A stretch of DNA of 64,000 nt, from positions 3,348,001 to 3,412,000 of the forward strand of contig NZ_AP024852.1 in assembly GCF_024346715.1 (NCBI RefSeq), written 5' to 3'. Shown one piece after another: positions 30,862 to 43,137 of this stretch. Source of the DNA: Photobacterium swingsii. Its GTDB lineage: Bacteria; Pseudomonadota; Gammaproteobacteria; Enterobacterales; Vibrionaceae. Each line of letters opens with the position of its first letter. Positions within the stretch are counted from its first letter, which is position 1. A model generated the notes under the pieces. It worked only from the letters and a program-made list of their open reading frames with translations. It did not search any database and was not told the origin of the DNA. Made by a program: the position numbers and the translations under genes.

Positions 30862-31413
30862 ATGAATAAGAAGCTTATCATTACCTTACTGGCTGGTTTA
30901 CTACCAACATTAGCATCTGCTCATAACCTAAAAGTAGGACAAGTATTACCAAGTGTTGATATCGCAGATAAAGGTGAAATTCTATTAACGCAAGATAAGA
31001 TAACTTATCAGGCTTGGACAACAGCTCAACTAGAAGGAAAAGTAAGAGTTATTCAAGCAATCGCTGGGCGCAGTGCCGCTAAAGCAATGAATGCTCCAAT
31101 GATCGATGCGATCAAAGCTGCAAACCTACCTGCAGACAAATATCAAACAACAACAATCATTAATCAAGATGACGCGATCTGGGGAACCGGTGGTTTTGTA
31201 AAATCATCAGCCGAGGACAGTAAGCGCGAGTTTGCATGGTCATCGATGGTCTTAGATGCAAATGGAGACGTCCAGCAAGCCTGGGATCTTAAACCTGAAA
31301 ACTCAATGATTGCACTGCTGGATACAAAAGGAACCGTGCTTTTCGTTCAAGAAGGTCAACTTTCGGCACAAGAAATTCAGCAAGTTATGGATCTCATTAA
31401 CAATAACCTGTAA
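30862..31413 (+). CDS. ytfJ: YtfJ family periplasmic protein
   Basis: A 183-residue secreted protein (E. coli YtfJ 184). The signal peptide runs to ASA-HNL (about residue 21), then GQVLPSVDIADKGEI. The fold is thioredoxin-like by family, but no CXXC motif is present, so redox activity is unlikely. Conserved stretches are VIQAIAGRSAAKAMNAPMIDAI and TIINQDDAIWGTGGFV. The function is unknown. It is divergent from ytfK; the zinc operon starts about 190 bases downstream. Confidence 0.9.
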   Translation: MNKKLIITLLAGLLPTLASAHNLKVGQVLPSVDIADKGEILLTQDKITYQAWTTAQLEGKVRVIQAIAGRSAAKAMNAPMIDAIKAANLPADKYQTTTIINQDDAIWGTGGFVKSSAEDSKREFAWSSMVLDANGDVQQAWDLKPENSMIALLDTKGTVLFVQEGQLSAQEIQQVMDLINNNL

Positions 31414-31451
31414 CTCTTCCTATTCTTATCGATCCATACCAGAGAACCAAA

Positions 31452-31471
31452 TGTAATGTTATAATGTCACA
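31452..31471. promoter_or_regulatory. Zur-box-like operator of the zinc operon
   Basis: TGTAATG-TTATAA-TGTCACA: a near-perfect 20-base inverted repeat that closely matches the published gamma-proteobacterial Zur consensus. A TATAAT (31460-31465) sits at its centre, so Zur-Zn binding would block the promoter. It lies 133 bases before the zrgA ATG. Confidence 0.75.
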
Positions 31472-31604
31472 CATTGTAGCAGCATTGGTTTTGATACAAA
31501 GCTAATGGGGAGCAATTCGCACTAAGCATTTGCTCCTTACTTTGTAACATCCCCCTTGTTGTCACGCTGTATTTATATCGTTTTCAACCATAGGGAAAGC
31601 AAAC

Positions 31605-32342
31605 ATGACGATCCGCCGCACTGTATTCGCCACACTCGTAAGCTCACTCATCACAGGGCAAGCTTTAGCACACAATCATCACGATGAAAGTGAATATCGT
31701 CAGCATGGCGCGCATGTTCACGGTGTCGTTGAACTCAATATCGCACAAGATGCCAACGCCCTACTCGTTGAAATTACCGCTCCAGGTGCCGACGTTGTCG
31801 GTTTCGAGCACGCACCAAAAAATGATGAACAAAAAAAAGCACTAAATAGTGCGCTGAAAACGCTTGCTCAACCTCAGCAATTACTCACCTTTTCAACGGG
31901 TGCACAATGTACGCTAGTAGACACTCTCGTAACAGAAACCCTTACGGCTCATGATGAACATGTACACCACGACCATGATAACCACGATCATGACGAACAT
32001 GCACACCACGACCATGATAGCCACGATCATGACAATCATGCACATCACGACCATGATAGCCACGATCATGACGAACATGCACACCACGACCATGATAGCC
32101 ACGATCATGACGAACATGCACATCACAACCACGATGACCATGATTGTAACTGTGATGGACAACATGGTGAGTTTTCAGCGCAATACACTTTCAATTGCGA
32201 CAACATCGAAACACTAACAAGCATGCAGTCGGATTGGTTTAAGCATTTCACCTCAACCGAGAAAATAACCATTCAGGCTATCACCAATAAAGGACAAAAA
32301 GCAGGTCAGCTCACACCTGCACAAACCCAGTTTACCTTCTAA
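31605..32342 (+). CDS. zrgA: ZrgA-like periplasmic zinc-binding protein (DUF2796)
   Basis: A 245-residue exported protein, signal peptide to about ALA-HNH. The DUF2796 core is recognisable as HGAHVHGVVELNIAQD and the C-terminal HGEFSAQYTFNCDN. Between them lies a His/Asp run (about residues 114-184) built from 13-residue units, which is a likely metal reservoir. In V. cholerae, ZrgA belongs to the Zur-regulated ZrgABCDE zinc-uptake system; the gene order and Zur-like site here match that. It is the first gene of a four-gene operon. Confidence 0.88.
   Translation: MTIRRTVFATLVSSLITGQALAHNHHDESEYRQHGAHVHGVVELNIAQDANALLVEITAPGADVVGFEHAPKNDEQKKALNSALKTLAQPQQLLTFSTGAQCTLVDTLVTETLTAHDEHVHHDHDNHDHDEHAHHDHDSHDHDNHAHHDHDSHDHDEHAHHDHDSHDHDEHAHHNHDDHDCNCDGQHGEFSAQYTFNCDNIETLTSMQSDWFKHFTSTEKITIQAITNKGQKAGQLTPAQTQFTF
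31944..32138 (+). repeat. 39-base tandem repeat encoding His/Asp-rich units
   Basis: About five in-frame copies of a 39-base unit (13 residues of the form HDHDEHAHHDHDS); the cleanest run from 31983, 32022 and 32061, and the end copies are degenerate. Near-identity at DNA level suggests recent expansion, so copy number may vary between strains. Confidence 0.85.
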
Positions 32343-32348
32343 TAAAAT

Positions 32349-32370
32349 AAGAGGGGCTCACGCCCCTCTT
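32349..32370 (+). other. Intercistronic hairpin after zrgA
   Basis: A perfect nine-base stem AAGAGGGGC with its complement, loop TCAC, between zrgA and the ABC genes. The T run is short. It may reduce expression of the membrane components relative to the binding protein. Confidence 0.6.
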
Positions 32371-32383
32371 TAGGAAAACAAGC

Positions 32384-33079
32384 ATGACTGTTATCAATAT
32401 TTCAAACCTCACATTTCGCTGGGCGCGACAGCAAGCAGATATACTAGCTATCCCTCAATTTACTGTGCAGCAAGGTGAGAAGGTATTTCTTAAAGGCCCA
32501 AGCGGGAGCGGAAAATCTACATTATTAGGGCTACTCTCAGGTATTAGCCAACCGACATCAGGTGAAATCTCAATCCTTGGGCAAAAGTTTAGTGAATTAA
32601 AAGCAACGCAAAGAGATACATTCAGAGCCAATCACATTGGCTATATATTTCAGATGTTTAATCTACTTCCATATTTATCTGTGCTTGAAAATGTAATGCT
32701 ACCGTGCCGCTTTTCTCCCTTACGCCAGCAACGTATTTCAACTAGCTTAGAGCAAGAAGCCAAGCGCTTATTAACACAGCTTCATTTACCACAAGACTGC
32801 CTTCACAAACCCATCAGCGAGCTAAGCATAGGCCAACAACAACGAGTTGCTGCTGCGCGAGCACTAATGGGGCAACCAGAGCTACTCATTGCAGATGAAC
32901 CCACATCAGCCTTAGATCAAAATAACCGCGAAGCCTTCATCGGACTCTTAATGGCTGAGTGCGAACGCTCTAATACCACACTTTTATTTGTGAGCCATGA
33001 TCAAACGCTAGAAGGGCTTTTTGATCGCACTGTTGCACTCAATGACATCAACACTATCCACCAAGAGATAACATCATGA
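32384..33079 (+). CDS. ABC transporter ATP-binding protein, zinc operon
   Basis: A 231-residue ATPase of the MacB/LolD type. Walker A GPSGSGKST is at 38-46, the signature LSIGQQQR at 147-154, Walker B LLIADEP at 167-173, and a switch His in FVSHD near the end. Its partner is the FtsX-like permease that overlaps its stop (ATGA). By position it corresponds to the ATPase of the V. cholerae zrg operon. MacB-type ATPases usually move substrates outward or extract lipoproteins, so a direct role in zinc import is not obvious from the sequence. Confidence 0.9.
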   Translation: MTVINISNLTFRWARQQADILAIPQFTVQQGEKVFLKGPSGSGKSTLLGLLSGISQPTSGEISILGQKFSELKATQRDTFRANHIGYIFQMFNLLPYLSVLENVMLPCRFSPLRQQRISTSLEQEAKRLLTQLHLPQDCLHKPISELSIGQQQRVAAARALMGQPELLIADEPTSALDQNNREAFIGLLMAECERSNTTLLFVSHDQTLEGLFDRTVALNDINTIHQEITS

Positions 33080-34335
33080 AGGCTATCTTACATCTAGCAT
33101 GGAAAAGCCTGCAGAACCGAAAAGCGACCGCATTACTCACCATACTGACTGTAGCAATCTCAGTGACTCTACTATTAGGCGTTGAACGAGTAAGAACACA
33201 AGCAAAAGCCAGTTTTGCCAATACGATTTCAGGTACAGATCTCATCGTGGGCTCACGCGCAGGTTCAGTCAATTTATTACTCTACTCGGTATTTCGCATC
33301 GGTAACGCGACCAATAATATTGATTGGAAAAGCTACCAAGAAATCACCTCACACCGTGCAGTGAAATGGGCTATTCCCATCTCACTTGGCGATTCACACC
33401 GTGGTTTTAGAGTGATAGGCACGACAGGTGATTACTTCGAACATTATAAATACGGGAAAAAGCAGCCTCTAAATTTTGATCAAGGCTTACCCTTTGCGGG
33501 GTTATTTGAAACGGTTATTGGTGCTGAAGTTGCCAGAAAACTAAACTACAAATTAGGCGATGAAATTATCATCGCACATGGGATCAGCGATAAATCGTTC
33601 AACCGCCACGACAACTTGCCCTTCAAAGTTGTGGGTATACTTGCACCAACAGGCACTCCAGTAGATCGCAGTGTTCACGTTTCATTAGAAGCGATTGAAG
33701 CCATTCATGTAGGATGGGAATCTGGCGCACGCTTAGGACCAACACCTGAAGCAAAAGTGCTGCTACAACAGCAATTCAAACCTAAGCAAATCACCGCTTT
33801 TATGGTTGGGCTAAACTCTAAGATCCAAACATTTGCATTACAGCGCTATATTAATACATATAGCAAAGAACCATTAAGTGCCATTATGCCGGGCATTGCT
33901 TTACATGAACTGTGGCAAATGATGTCAATTGCTGAACAAGCATTACTCATCGTTTCAGGCTTTGTTGTGATTGCAGGTTTACTAGGTATGCTTTCTAGCT
34001 TACTTACGAGCCTAAACGAACGCCGACGTGAAATGGCGATCCTTCGTGCAACAGGAGCAAGGCCAAGCCATATTTTCTTTTTATTAATCAGTGAAGCAAC
34101 CTTCCTGACAGCGCTCGGTATTCTACTTGGAACAATCATGCTCTATGGTCTGCTTTTCCTTGCGCAGCCATTTATCCTGACGCACTTTGGAATGTATATC
34201 GAGATCACGCCTCTAAATATTTATGAGCTAACATTGCTGGCAGTCGTTCAAGTTGCAGGTATCCTAGTCGGTATTATTCCTGCAATTCGCGCTTATCAAC
34301 ACTCACTGTCTGATGGCATGACAATCAAGATTTAA
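33076..34335 (+). CDS. FtsX/MacB-family ABC permease, zinc operon
   Basis: A 419-residue inner-membrane protein with the four-helix FtsX/MacB layout: one N-terminal helix (ATALLTILTVAISVTLLLG), a large periplasmic domain of about 230 residues, then three helices near the C terminus with SLLTSLNERRREMAILRATGARPSHIFF between them. The periplasmic domain contains VIGAEVARKLNYKLGDEI, typical of MacB-core domains. It is translationally coupled to the upstream ATPase and is probably the zrg operon permease. Confidence 0.9.
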   Translation: MKAILHLAWKSLQNRKATALLTILTVAISVTLLLGVERVRTQAKASFANTISGTDLIVGSRAGSVNLLLYSVFRIGNATNNIDWKSYQEITSHRAVKWAIPISLGDSHRGFRVIGTTGDYFEHYKYGKKQPLNFDQGLPFAGLFETVIGAEVARKLNYKLGDEIIIAHGISDKSFNRHDNLPFKVVGILAPTGTPVDRSVHVSLEAIEAIHVGWESGARLGPTPEAKVLLQQQFKPKQITAFMVGLNSKIQTFALQRYINTYSKEPLSAIMPGIALHELWQMMSIAEQALLIVSGFVVIAGLLGMLSSLLTSLNERRREMAILRATGARPSHIFFLLISEATFLTALGILLGTIMLYGLLFLAQPFILTHFGMYIEITPLNIYELTLLAVVQVAGILVGIIPAIRAYQHSLSDGMTIKI

Positions 34336-34344
34336 GGGTACAAC

Positions 34345-34830
34345 ATGAGAAAATGGCTTTTAGCCTTATGCTGCACATTTCCATTACTGGTACATGCATC
34401 AGAGCCATTAACGTTAGACTGGTTAGATTTAGTACCAGAAAATGAACGTTCAATGATCAATGAGCAGGGCATTGCTGCCTTTATTGATCACAGTGGTGGT
34501 AAAGCAAAACAAAGCCAAATAGGGAAGGTGCGCGAAGAACTAAATGGTAGTCAGGTGAAAATACCCGGTTTCGTTATTCCTCTAGAAGGGGATGATAAAG
34601 CTGTCACCGAGTTTTTGCTGGTTCCTTATTTCGGTGCTTGTATTCACGTACCGCCACCGCCACCGAACCAGATTATTTATGTGAAATTTCCATCTGGTGC
34701 TCCCATCCAGCAACTTTGGGATGTTGTCTATATTATCGGTGAGCTGAAAACTCAGCATGTCAGTCATGATCTCGCTGAAGTCGGCTACCTGATCGAAGGT
34801 ACCCAACTAGAAGAATACGACGACATGTAA
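34345..34830 (+). CDS. DUF3299 periplasmic protein, zinc operon
   Basis: A 161-residue exported protein (signal peptide MRKWLLALCCTFPLLVHAS). The DUF3299 hallmark is clear: VKIPGFVIPLEGDD followed by FGACIHVPPPPPNQIIYV. Biochemical function is unknown; DUF3299 genes commonly sit with MacB-type transporters. It starts nine bases after the permease and is the last gene before a strong terminator, so the operon is four genes. Confidence 0.88.
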   Translation: MRKWLLALCCTFPLLVHASEPLTLDWLDLVPENERSMINEQGIAAFIDHSGGKAKQSQIGKVREELNGSQVKIPGFVIPLEGDDKAVTEFLLVPYFGACIHVPPPPPNQIIYVKFPSGAPIQQLWDVVYIIGELKTQHVSHDLAEVGYLIEGTQLEEYDDM

Positions 34831-34848
34831 CCCCTTAATATAATCCAC

Positions 34849-34877
34849 AAAGGCTAATATTCTGTATTAGCCTTTTT
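34849..34877 (+). terminator. Rho-independent terminator of the zinc operon
   Basis: A perfect 11-base stem AAAGGCTAATA with its complement, five-base loop and six T. Confidence 0.9.
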
Positions 34878-34975
34878 TCTACCGAGATACCCCCTATCTC
34901 AAAATACAAAATTCATTTCGCGATTAAGACTAATTACTGGTACAACAGAACTATTACTAGATTGAGTTACTCGAC

Positions 34976-35845
34976 ATGACCACATCTTCAAATAAACCTG
35001 CCCAAGAGCTGGCAATAAAAAACACTCAGAATACGGCTGAGAAGACATCTTCTACCCGACGAAACGCCAAACAATACACAGAAGCAATAGCAAAGCTGTT
35101 TGTCGTCAATCACCTAATAACGGAAACGGAAGAATGTTCAATTGAACAGCGGACTCAACAGCGGGAACAAAAAGAGCGTGAAGCCCAGCAAGCTAATCTA
35201 GAAAAGATACTAAAGATTGCTTATGACGTTAGCAATGAAGACAGTGCAAACATGCCTGATCCTGACTGGTTGGCACAATTCATGTCGATTGCAAAAAATA
35301 TTCATAGCGCCAATATGCAAGCACTCTGGGGAAGAGTACTAAAAAAAGAAGTCATAGCACCAGGTAGCTTTTCGATCAAAGCACTGAACACTCTTAAGAA
35401 TATGACAAAAAAAGATGCACATGCCTTTCAGCATGCATGCTCTCTTAGCTGTAGTTTCGGTACAGATCAAGGACGAAAACTACTCACTGGCGCAATTAGT
35501 CACAAAATGAGCCTGCTTGTTATTCCTAAGCGTGAGCAATCAAAATTAACTCTTGGGCAATACCAACTCCCCTACCATGAACTTTTATCACTCATTGAAC
35601 TCGGGATCATCCACGCATCAGAACTTGAGTCAGGCTCTATATCTCAGCACCAAGCACTGCCTCTGAATTACCAAAACCATCATTTTAAAATATTAGCCAA
35701 CAGTAAGATAAGCACATTAACTTATTACCGCTTTACACCAACGGGTAATGAACTCGCTCACTTACTGCCTGTTAGCCTGTATGAAGGGTATCAAACTGAC
35801 TTAATTAACCTGTTAAGCCGATACTTCATGGTTGAATCCAGCTAA
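34976..35845 (+). CDS. TIGR03899/DUF2806-like protein of unknown function
   Basis: A soluble 289-residue protein. The N-terminal third is charged and probably coiled-coil (about 45-85, Gln/Glu/Arg-rich). The segment DPDWLAQFMSIAKNIHSANMQALWGRVLKKEVIAPGSFSIKALNTLKNMTKKDA matches what I recall of the DUF2806/TIGR03899 families of Vibrionaceae. The C-terminal part has a TYYRFTPTGNELAHLL pattern. No signal peptide or membrane helix is seen. Function is unknown. The ribosome site is weak. It is convergent with the GT9 gene. Confidence 0.75.
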   Translation: MTTSSNKPAQELAIKNTQNTAEKTSSTRRNAKQYTEAIAKLFVVNHLITETEECSIEQRTQQREQKEREAQQANLEKILKIAYDVSNEDSANMPDPDWLAQFMSIAKNIHSANMQALWGRVLKKEVIAPGSFSIKALNTLKNMTKKDAHAFQHACSLSCSFGTDQGRKLLTGAISHKMSLLVIPKREQSKLTLGQYQLPYHELLSLIELGIIHASELESGSISQHQALPLNYQNHHFKILANSKISTLTYYRFTPTGNELAHLLPVSLYEGYQTDLINLLSRYFMVESS

Positions 35846-35873
35846 ATAAAAAACGCCCTTAAAAGAGCGTTTA
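35846..35873 (-). terminator. Terminator after the GT9 gene
   Basis: A hairpin of AAACGCCCTT with AAGAGCGTTT (G-U on the - strand transcript) followed on that strand by TTTTTTATTT. It may also end the + strand gene. Confidence 0.7.
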
Positions 35874-35881
35874 TAAGTTAA

Positions 35882-36940
35882 CTATTTCAAACCTAACCGA
35901 GAGTATATTGCGCTGACATCAATATGCTCAATATCGGTTAAATTAACCGTATTAGCACCAATACAACCATAGACAGTTGGATCGGTTTCTGTAAATAAGC
36001 CAACACAATTTGCACCTGCTGCATCAGCCAAATGCAAAGGTCCAGTATCTGAACAAATAAACATGTCACATTGTGCTAAAAATGCAGCTAGAGCACGCAT
36101 ATCTGCATTTTGATAAACTTGCGTATCGCCCTCTAAAGGCGTTTGAATATCAGGACTCAAGATTTCAACACAAATGGTATTTTCAGGATCGTAGTCTTTA
36201 AATTTAGCAACGATCCCTCGCCATACGTTGTCACTCAACACTTTAGTGCCCCTTGCCCCACGAAAATATGCAAGCGCGCGAGCCCCACTATCTTTAGACA
36301 AATCACGTAAAGCTGTTGTTGCCGACTCTACCTCACCCTCAGACAAAATAATTTCATAGCCATAGGGTTTTTCTAATTGATTGCCGATTCCCTCTAATAT
36401 TTTTAAAGGCTTGAAAGCAAAGTGCCTTTCACAGCCATCTTCAGTAACAGCATGCGGGAATGCAATACCATTAATATCAGAGACAAATGAGGCTTTATTA
36501 CGTCCATTCATCAAGGCTGAAGTAACGGCATCACCAACCGATTGATAAGGCATCAGAACTAAATCATAATCCTGTTTCTTCAGCTCTTTAATACATTCTC
36601 CCCACTTAAAAATATCTTTAAAAGAAAAGTGAGAATAAAATATTTTGTTAATTGCGATATTTTCAAAAATCTTCCCTTGCCAAGGCAAATTCAAAACAAG
36701 GTCAATTTCAGCATTCGGGTAGCACTTTCCAGTCTCATGCAGAAATGGTAATAAGAAGAACATATTACCGATGCGCTTATTTGTTCTAACAATCAATATC
36801 TTTTCAACGTCTTCAGGTTTGATCAACGAATCAACCATAATCTTTTTGTTATTGATAACTTGAAACAGGAGCACCTCAAGTTTCATCATTTTTTTTCGTC
36901 GATATTGATCAAATTTTCGCAGCGAGTCTTTAAAGCTCAT
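35882..36940 (-). CDS. Glycosyltransferase family 9 (heptosyltransferase-like)
   Basis: A 352-residue GT-B glycosyltransferase of the ADP-heptose:LPS family. The N-terminal half starts with ILIVRTNKRIGNMFFLLPFL, the usual RxxxxGD region but with GN in place of GD. The C-terminal half contains the GT9 nucleotide-sugar motif MFICSDTGPLHLADAAGANCVGLF. I start at ATG 36940 after ACGGGA; the preceding in-frame TTG is unlikely. There are no other LPS genes beside it, so the acceptor cannot be inferred. It lies next to the rRNA array end. Confidence 0.85.
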   Translation of the reverse strand: MSFKDSLRKFDQYRRKKMMKLEVLLFQVINNKKIMVDSLIKPEDVEKILIVRTNKRIGNMFFLLPFLHETGKCYPNAEIDLVLNLPWQGKIFENIAINKIFYSHFSFKDIFKWGECIKELKKQDYDLVLMPYQSVGDAVTSALMNGRNKASFVSDINGIAFPHAVTEDGCERHFAFKPLKILEGIGNQLEKPYGYEIILSEGEVESATTALRDLSKDSGARALAYFRGARGTKVLSDNVWRGIVAKFKDYDPENTICVEILSPDIQTPLEGDTQVYQNADMRALAAFLAQCDMFICSDTGPLHLADAAGANCVGLFTETDPTVYGCIGANTVNLTDIEHIDVSAIYSRLGLK

Positions 36941-37099
36941 CAAAAATTTCCCGTAAAAGTAGAAGAGTTAAGATATTAAGCTCCATAATACGTGGATTAC
37001 AGAGCTGCCTCCACTTAATTTACGGATTCAAAAGTACCTTGTCTTATTGGGTGAATGAAACTACGTAAATGGCACCGCTAGTATCATTCTATTCAAACG

Positions 37100-37127
37100 A
37101 AAAAGCCCAAGCAGCAAGGCTTGGGCT
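37100..37127 (-). terminator. Second terminator downstream of the rRNA array
   Basis: Stem AGCCCAAGC with its complement (37104-37112, 37119-37127) and T residues on the - strand side. It ends the decayed tRNA-like unit and resembles the terminator at 37243-37271. Confidence 0.8.
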
Positions 37128-37138
37128 TAGATATAAAG

Positions 37139-37220
37139 TGGCGAAACGGACAGGACTTCCCACACCGAAAATCAGCGCGTCCTCGGCGTGATAAACCGCC
37201 GCCTTCAGGTATCCGTTCCA
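37139..37220 (-). pseudogene. Decayed tRNA-Asp-like sequence
   Basis: An 82-base segment flanked like the intact tRNA-Asp unit. Its ends match the tRNA-Asp acceptor (GGAACGG pairs fully with CCGTTTC, one wobble) and the 3' CGCCA is kept. The middle retains ATCACGCCG in the anticodon region but the D and T arms are lost, with no TTCRANY loop. It is probably a duplicated tRNA-Asp that has degenerated; a tRNA-derived small RNA is an alternative. Confidence 0.6.
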
Positions 37221-37242
37221 TGATTCGCCAAAGTACAAATGT

Positions 37243-37271
37243 AAAAAAGCCCAAGTCGTAAGACTCGGGCT
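37243..37271 (-). terminator. Terminator after rRNA operon A and tRNA-Asp
   Basis: Stem AGCCCGAGTC with GACTTGGGCT on the - strand (one G-U), loop of four, then TTTTTT. The wobble pairs only in the - strand transcript, supporting that direction. Confidence 0.88.
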
Positions 37272-37280
37272 TAGTATAAG

Positions 37281-37357
37281 TGGCGGAGCGGACGGGACTC
37301 GAACCCGCGACCCCCGGCGTGACAGGCCGGTATTCTAACCAACTGAACTACCGCTCC
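37281..37357 (-). tRNA. tRNA-Asp (GTC)
   Basis: A 77-base cloverleaf with seven-pair acceptor GGAGCGG/CCGCTCC, anticodon loop CTGTCAC (GUC), T loop TTCGAGT and encoded CCA. It lies after 5S of operon A and is co-transcribed with it. Confidence 0.97.
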
Positions 37358-37421
37358 ACACGGTGATAAACAGTTAACTGCCTATCCGATACACGTCGTT
37401 CAATACGTATATCTAAAATTG

Positions 37422-37541
37422 AAGCCTGGCGATGACCTACTCTCACATGGGGAGACCCCACACTACCATCGGCGCTATTACGTTTCACTACTGAGTTCGG
37501 CATGGGATCAGGTGGGTCCATAATGCTATGGTCGCCAAGCA
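37422..37541 (-). rRNA. rrf: 5S rRNA, operon A
   Basis: A 120-base 5S with ends TGCTTGGCG and CGCCAGGCTT pairing, and the conserved CCGAACTCAGTAGTGAAACG. The 5S-23S gap differs slightly from operons B-D around a small hairpin (37550-37575). Confidence 0.96.
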
Positions 37542-37667
37542 AATTCTGTTTTATTTACCGCCATTAGCGATAAATACAATCTGGGAAAATCTAACTAGTG
37601 TTTACAATTTCGTTCAAACACGTCATTCAAGTGCTCATGGAGTCCGTAAAACCCCTTGGGTGTTGTA

Positions 37668-40558
<2,891 letters not shown>

Positions 40559-40872
40559 ATACAACCCCAAAGGGTCTGTATGTTCAAACAACCAAGGTTT
40601 GTGTGTCTGATAAGGACACAAATTGGTTTTTCGCCGGACTCTTACACAAGACACTTGAATGTGTGTTGTTTTGAGAACTCGTTTTTATCATTAAGATAAA
40701 AACTATTGTCATTCAATCATTCGATTGAATGTACTAGTCAGCTTTCCAGATTGTTAAAGAGCATGTGTTTCTATCTAAAGAACCACTTTCTAATGATTTT
40801 CGGCGGCAAAAAAGCGGACTCAACAAAGGAAACCTTCATTGAATCTGCATGACGCAGAAAACAGTTAGAGAG

Positions 40873-40948
40873 TGGTGGGCGATACCGGGCTCGAACCAGT
40901 GACCCCCTCCTTGTAAGGGAGGTGCTCTCCCAACTGAGCTAATCGCCC
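40873..40948 (-). tRNA. tRNA-Val (TAC)
   Basis: A 76-base cloverleaf, acceptor GGGCGAT/ATCGCCC, anticodon loop CTTACAA (UAC), T loop TTCGAGC and encoded CCA. It is in the operon A spacer. Confidence 0.97.
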
Positions 40949-40979
40949 ACGATAGTTTGAATTCCTTCGTGAGAAAGAA

Positions 40980-41055
40980 TGGTGGGTCGTGCAGGATTCG
41001 AACCTGCGACCAATTGATTAAAAGTCAACTGCTCTACCAACTGAGCTAACGACCC
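40980..41055 (-). tRNA. tRNA-Lys (TTT)
   Basis: A 76-base cloverleaf, acceptor GGGTCGT/ACGACCC, anticodon loop CTTTTAA (UUU), T loop TTCGAAT and encoded CCA. Confidence 0.97.
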
Positions 41056-41056
41056 G

Positions 41057-41132
41057 TGGCGTCCCATAGGGGAGTCGAACCCCTGTTACCGCCGTGAAAG
41101 GGCGGTGTCCTAGGCCTCTAGACGAATGGGAC
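41057..41132 (-). tRNA. tRNA-Glu (TTC)
   Basis: A 76-base tRNA, acceptor GTCCCAT/ATGGGAC, anticodon loop CTTTCAC (UUC), T loop TTCGACT, then GCCA. It is one base from tRNA-Lys and first after 16S. Confidence 0.97.
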
Positions 41133-41228
41133 TAAGTATTTCTACCATGTTGTTGGGCAACATGGTGCTCTCTGACATTTCGACCAAGCAATCTGTGTGG
41201 ACACTGCATCAAACAAGCAGTCTATCGT

Positions 41229-42771
<1,543 letters not shown>

Positions 42772-43025
42772 AAGTTTTGTTGGTCTTGCGACCGGCTCAA
42801 TGAATACTGATTGAATATCGATAACTAGAAGCTAGTCATGATATTCGAATTGACTGTGCCAAATAATAAGTAAACTTGTTATTTGTATTGGTCACTCAGT
42901 TCATTGATATAATCTTTTTTGACTATTCATTTCACGAGTGCCCACACAGATTGCATGGTCAAATTGTTAAAGAACGTTGACTTTCAATGCCTTAGCGTTA
43001 AACGCTTCAGCAAGTCAGGACGCGT
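42772..43025 (-). other. Leader of rRNA operon A
   Basis: The transcribed leader between P2 and 16S. It contains boxA (42961-42975, GTTCTTTAACAATTT) and the 5' RNase III arm (42937-42960), whose complement lies at 41182-41205 after 16S with two imperfect pairs. Confidence 0.85.
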
Positions 43026-43053
43026 ATAATACGCTTCTTGATTTTTAAGTCAA
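43026..43053 (-). promoter_or_regulatory. P2-like promoter of rRNA operon A
   Basis: TTGACT (43048-43053), 16 bases, TATTAT (43026-43031), then a GC-rich discriminator. The hexamers and spacing equal E. coli rrn P2. An AT-rich stretch upstream (to about 43090) could be an UP element. No P1-like site fits before the preceding terminator. Confidence 0.85.
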
Positions 43054-43111
43054 GATAAAATTTTCATCTTTTTAATCATTCGATTAAAACACAAAAACCT
43101 TATGTTGACTC

Positions 43112-43137
43112 CGCTCACACCACGTGGTGCTAGAGCG
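43112..43137. other. Inter-operon palindrome (A/B gap)
   Basis: A perfect 12-base palindrome CACCACGTGGTG (43118-43129) flanked by CGCTC and GAGCG, which also pair, giving a bulged 26-base hairpin between the operon B terminator and the operon A promoter. Identical copies occur in the other two gaps. Confidence 0.7.

Larger units (their letters stand above)
40559..41228 (-). other. 16S-23S spacer of operon A, with three tRNAs
   Basis: A 670-base spacer. In transcript order it holds the 16S 3' processing arm (41182-41205), tRNA-Glu, tRNA-Lys, tRNA-Val, a boxA antiterminator (40748-40762, GCTCTTTAACAATCT), a hairpin CATTCAATC/GATTGAATG at about 40709-40730, a TGTGTC/GACACA hairpin (40602-40620) and the 23S 5' processing arm. 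Confidence 0.9.

Noticed and set aside
31914..32217. Met/Ile/Thr-rich open frames on both strands at the His repeat
   Set aside because: They are out-of-frame readings of the 39-base repeat, with no ribosome site or family likeness.
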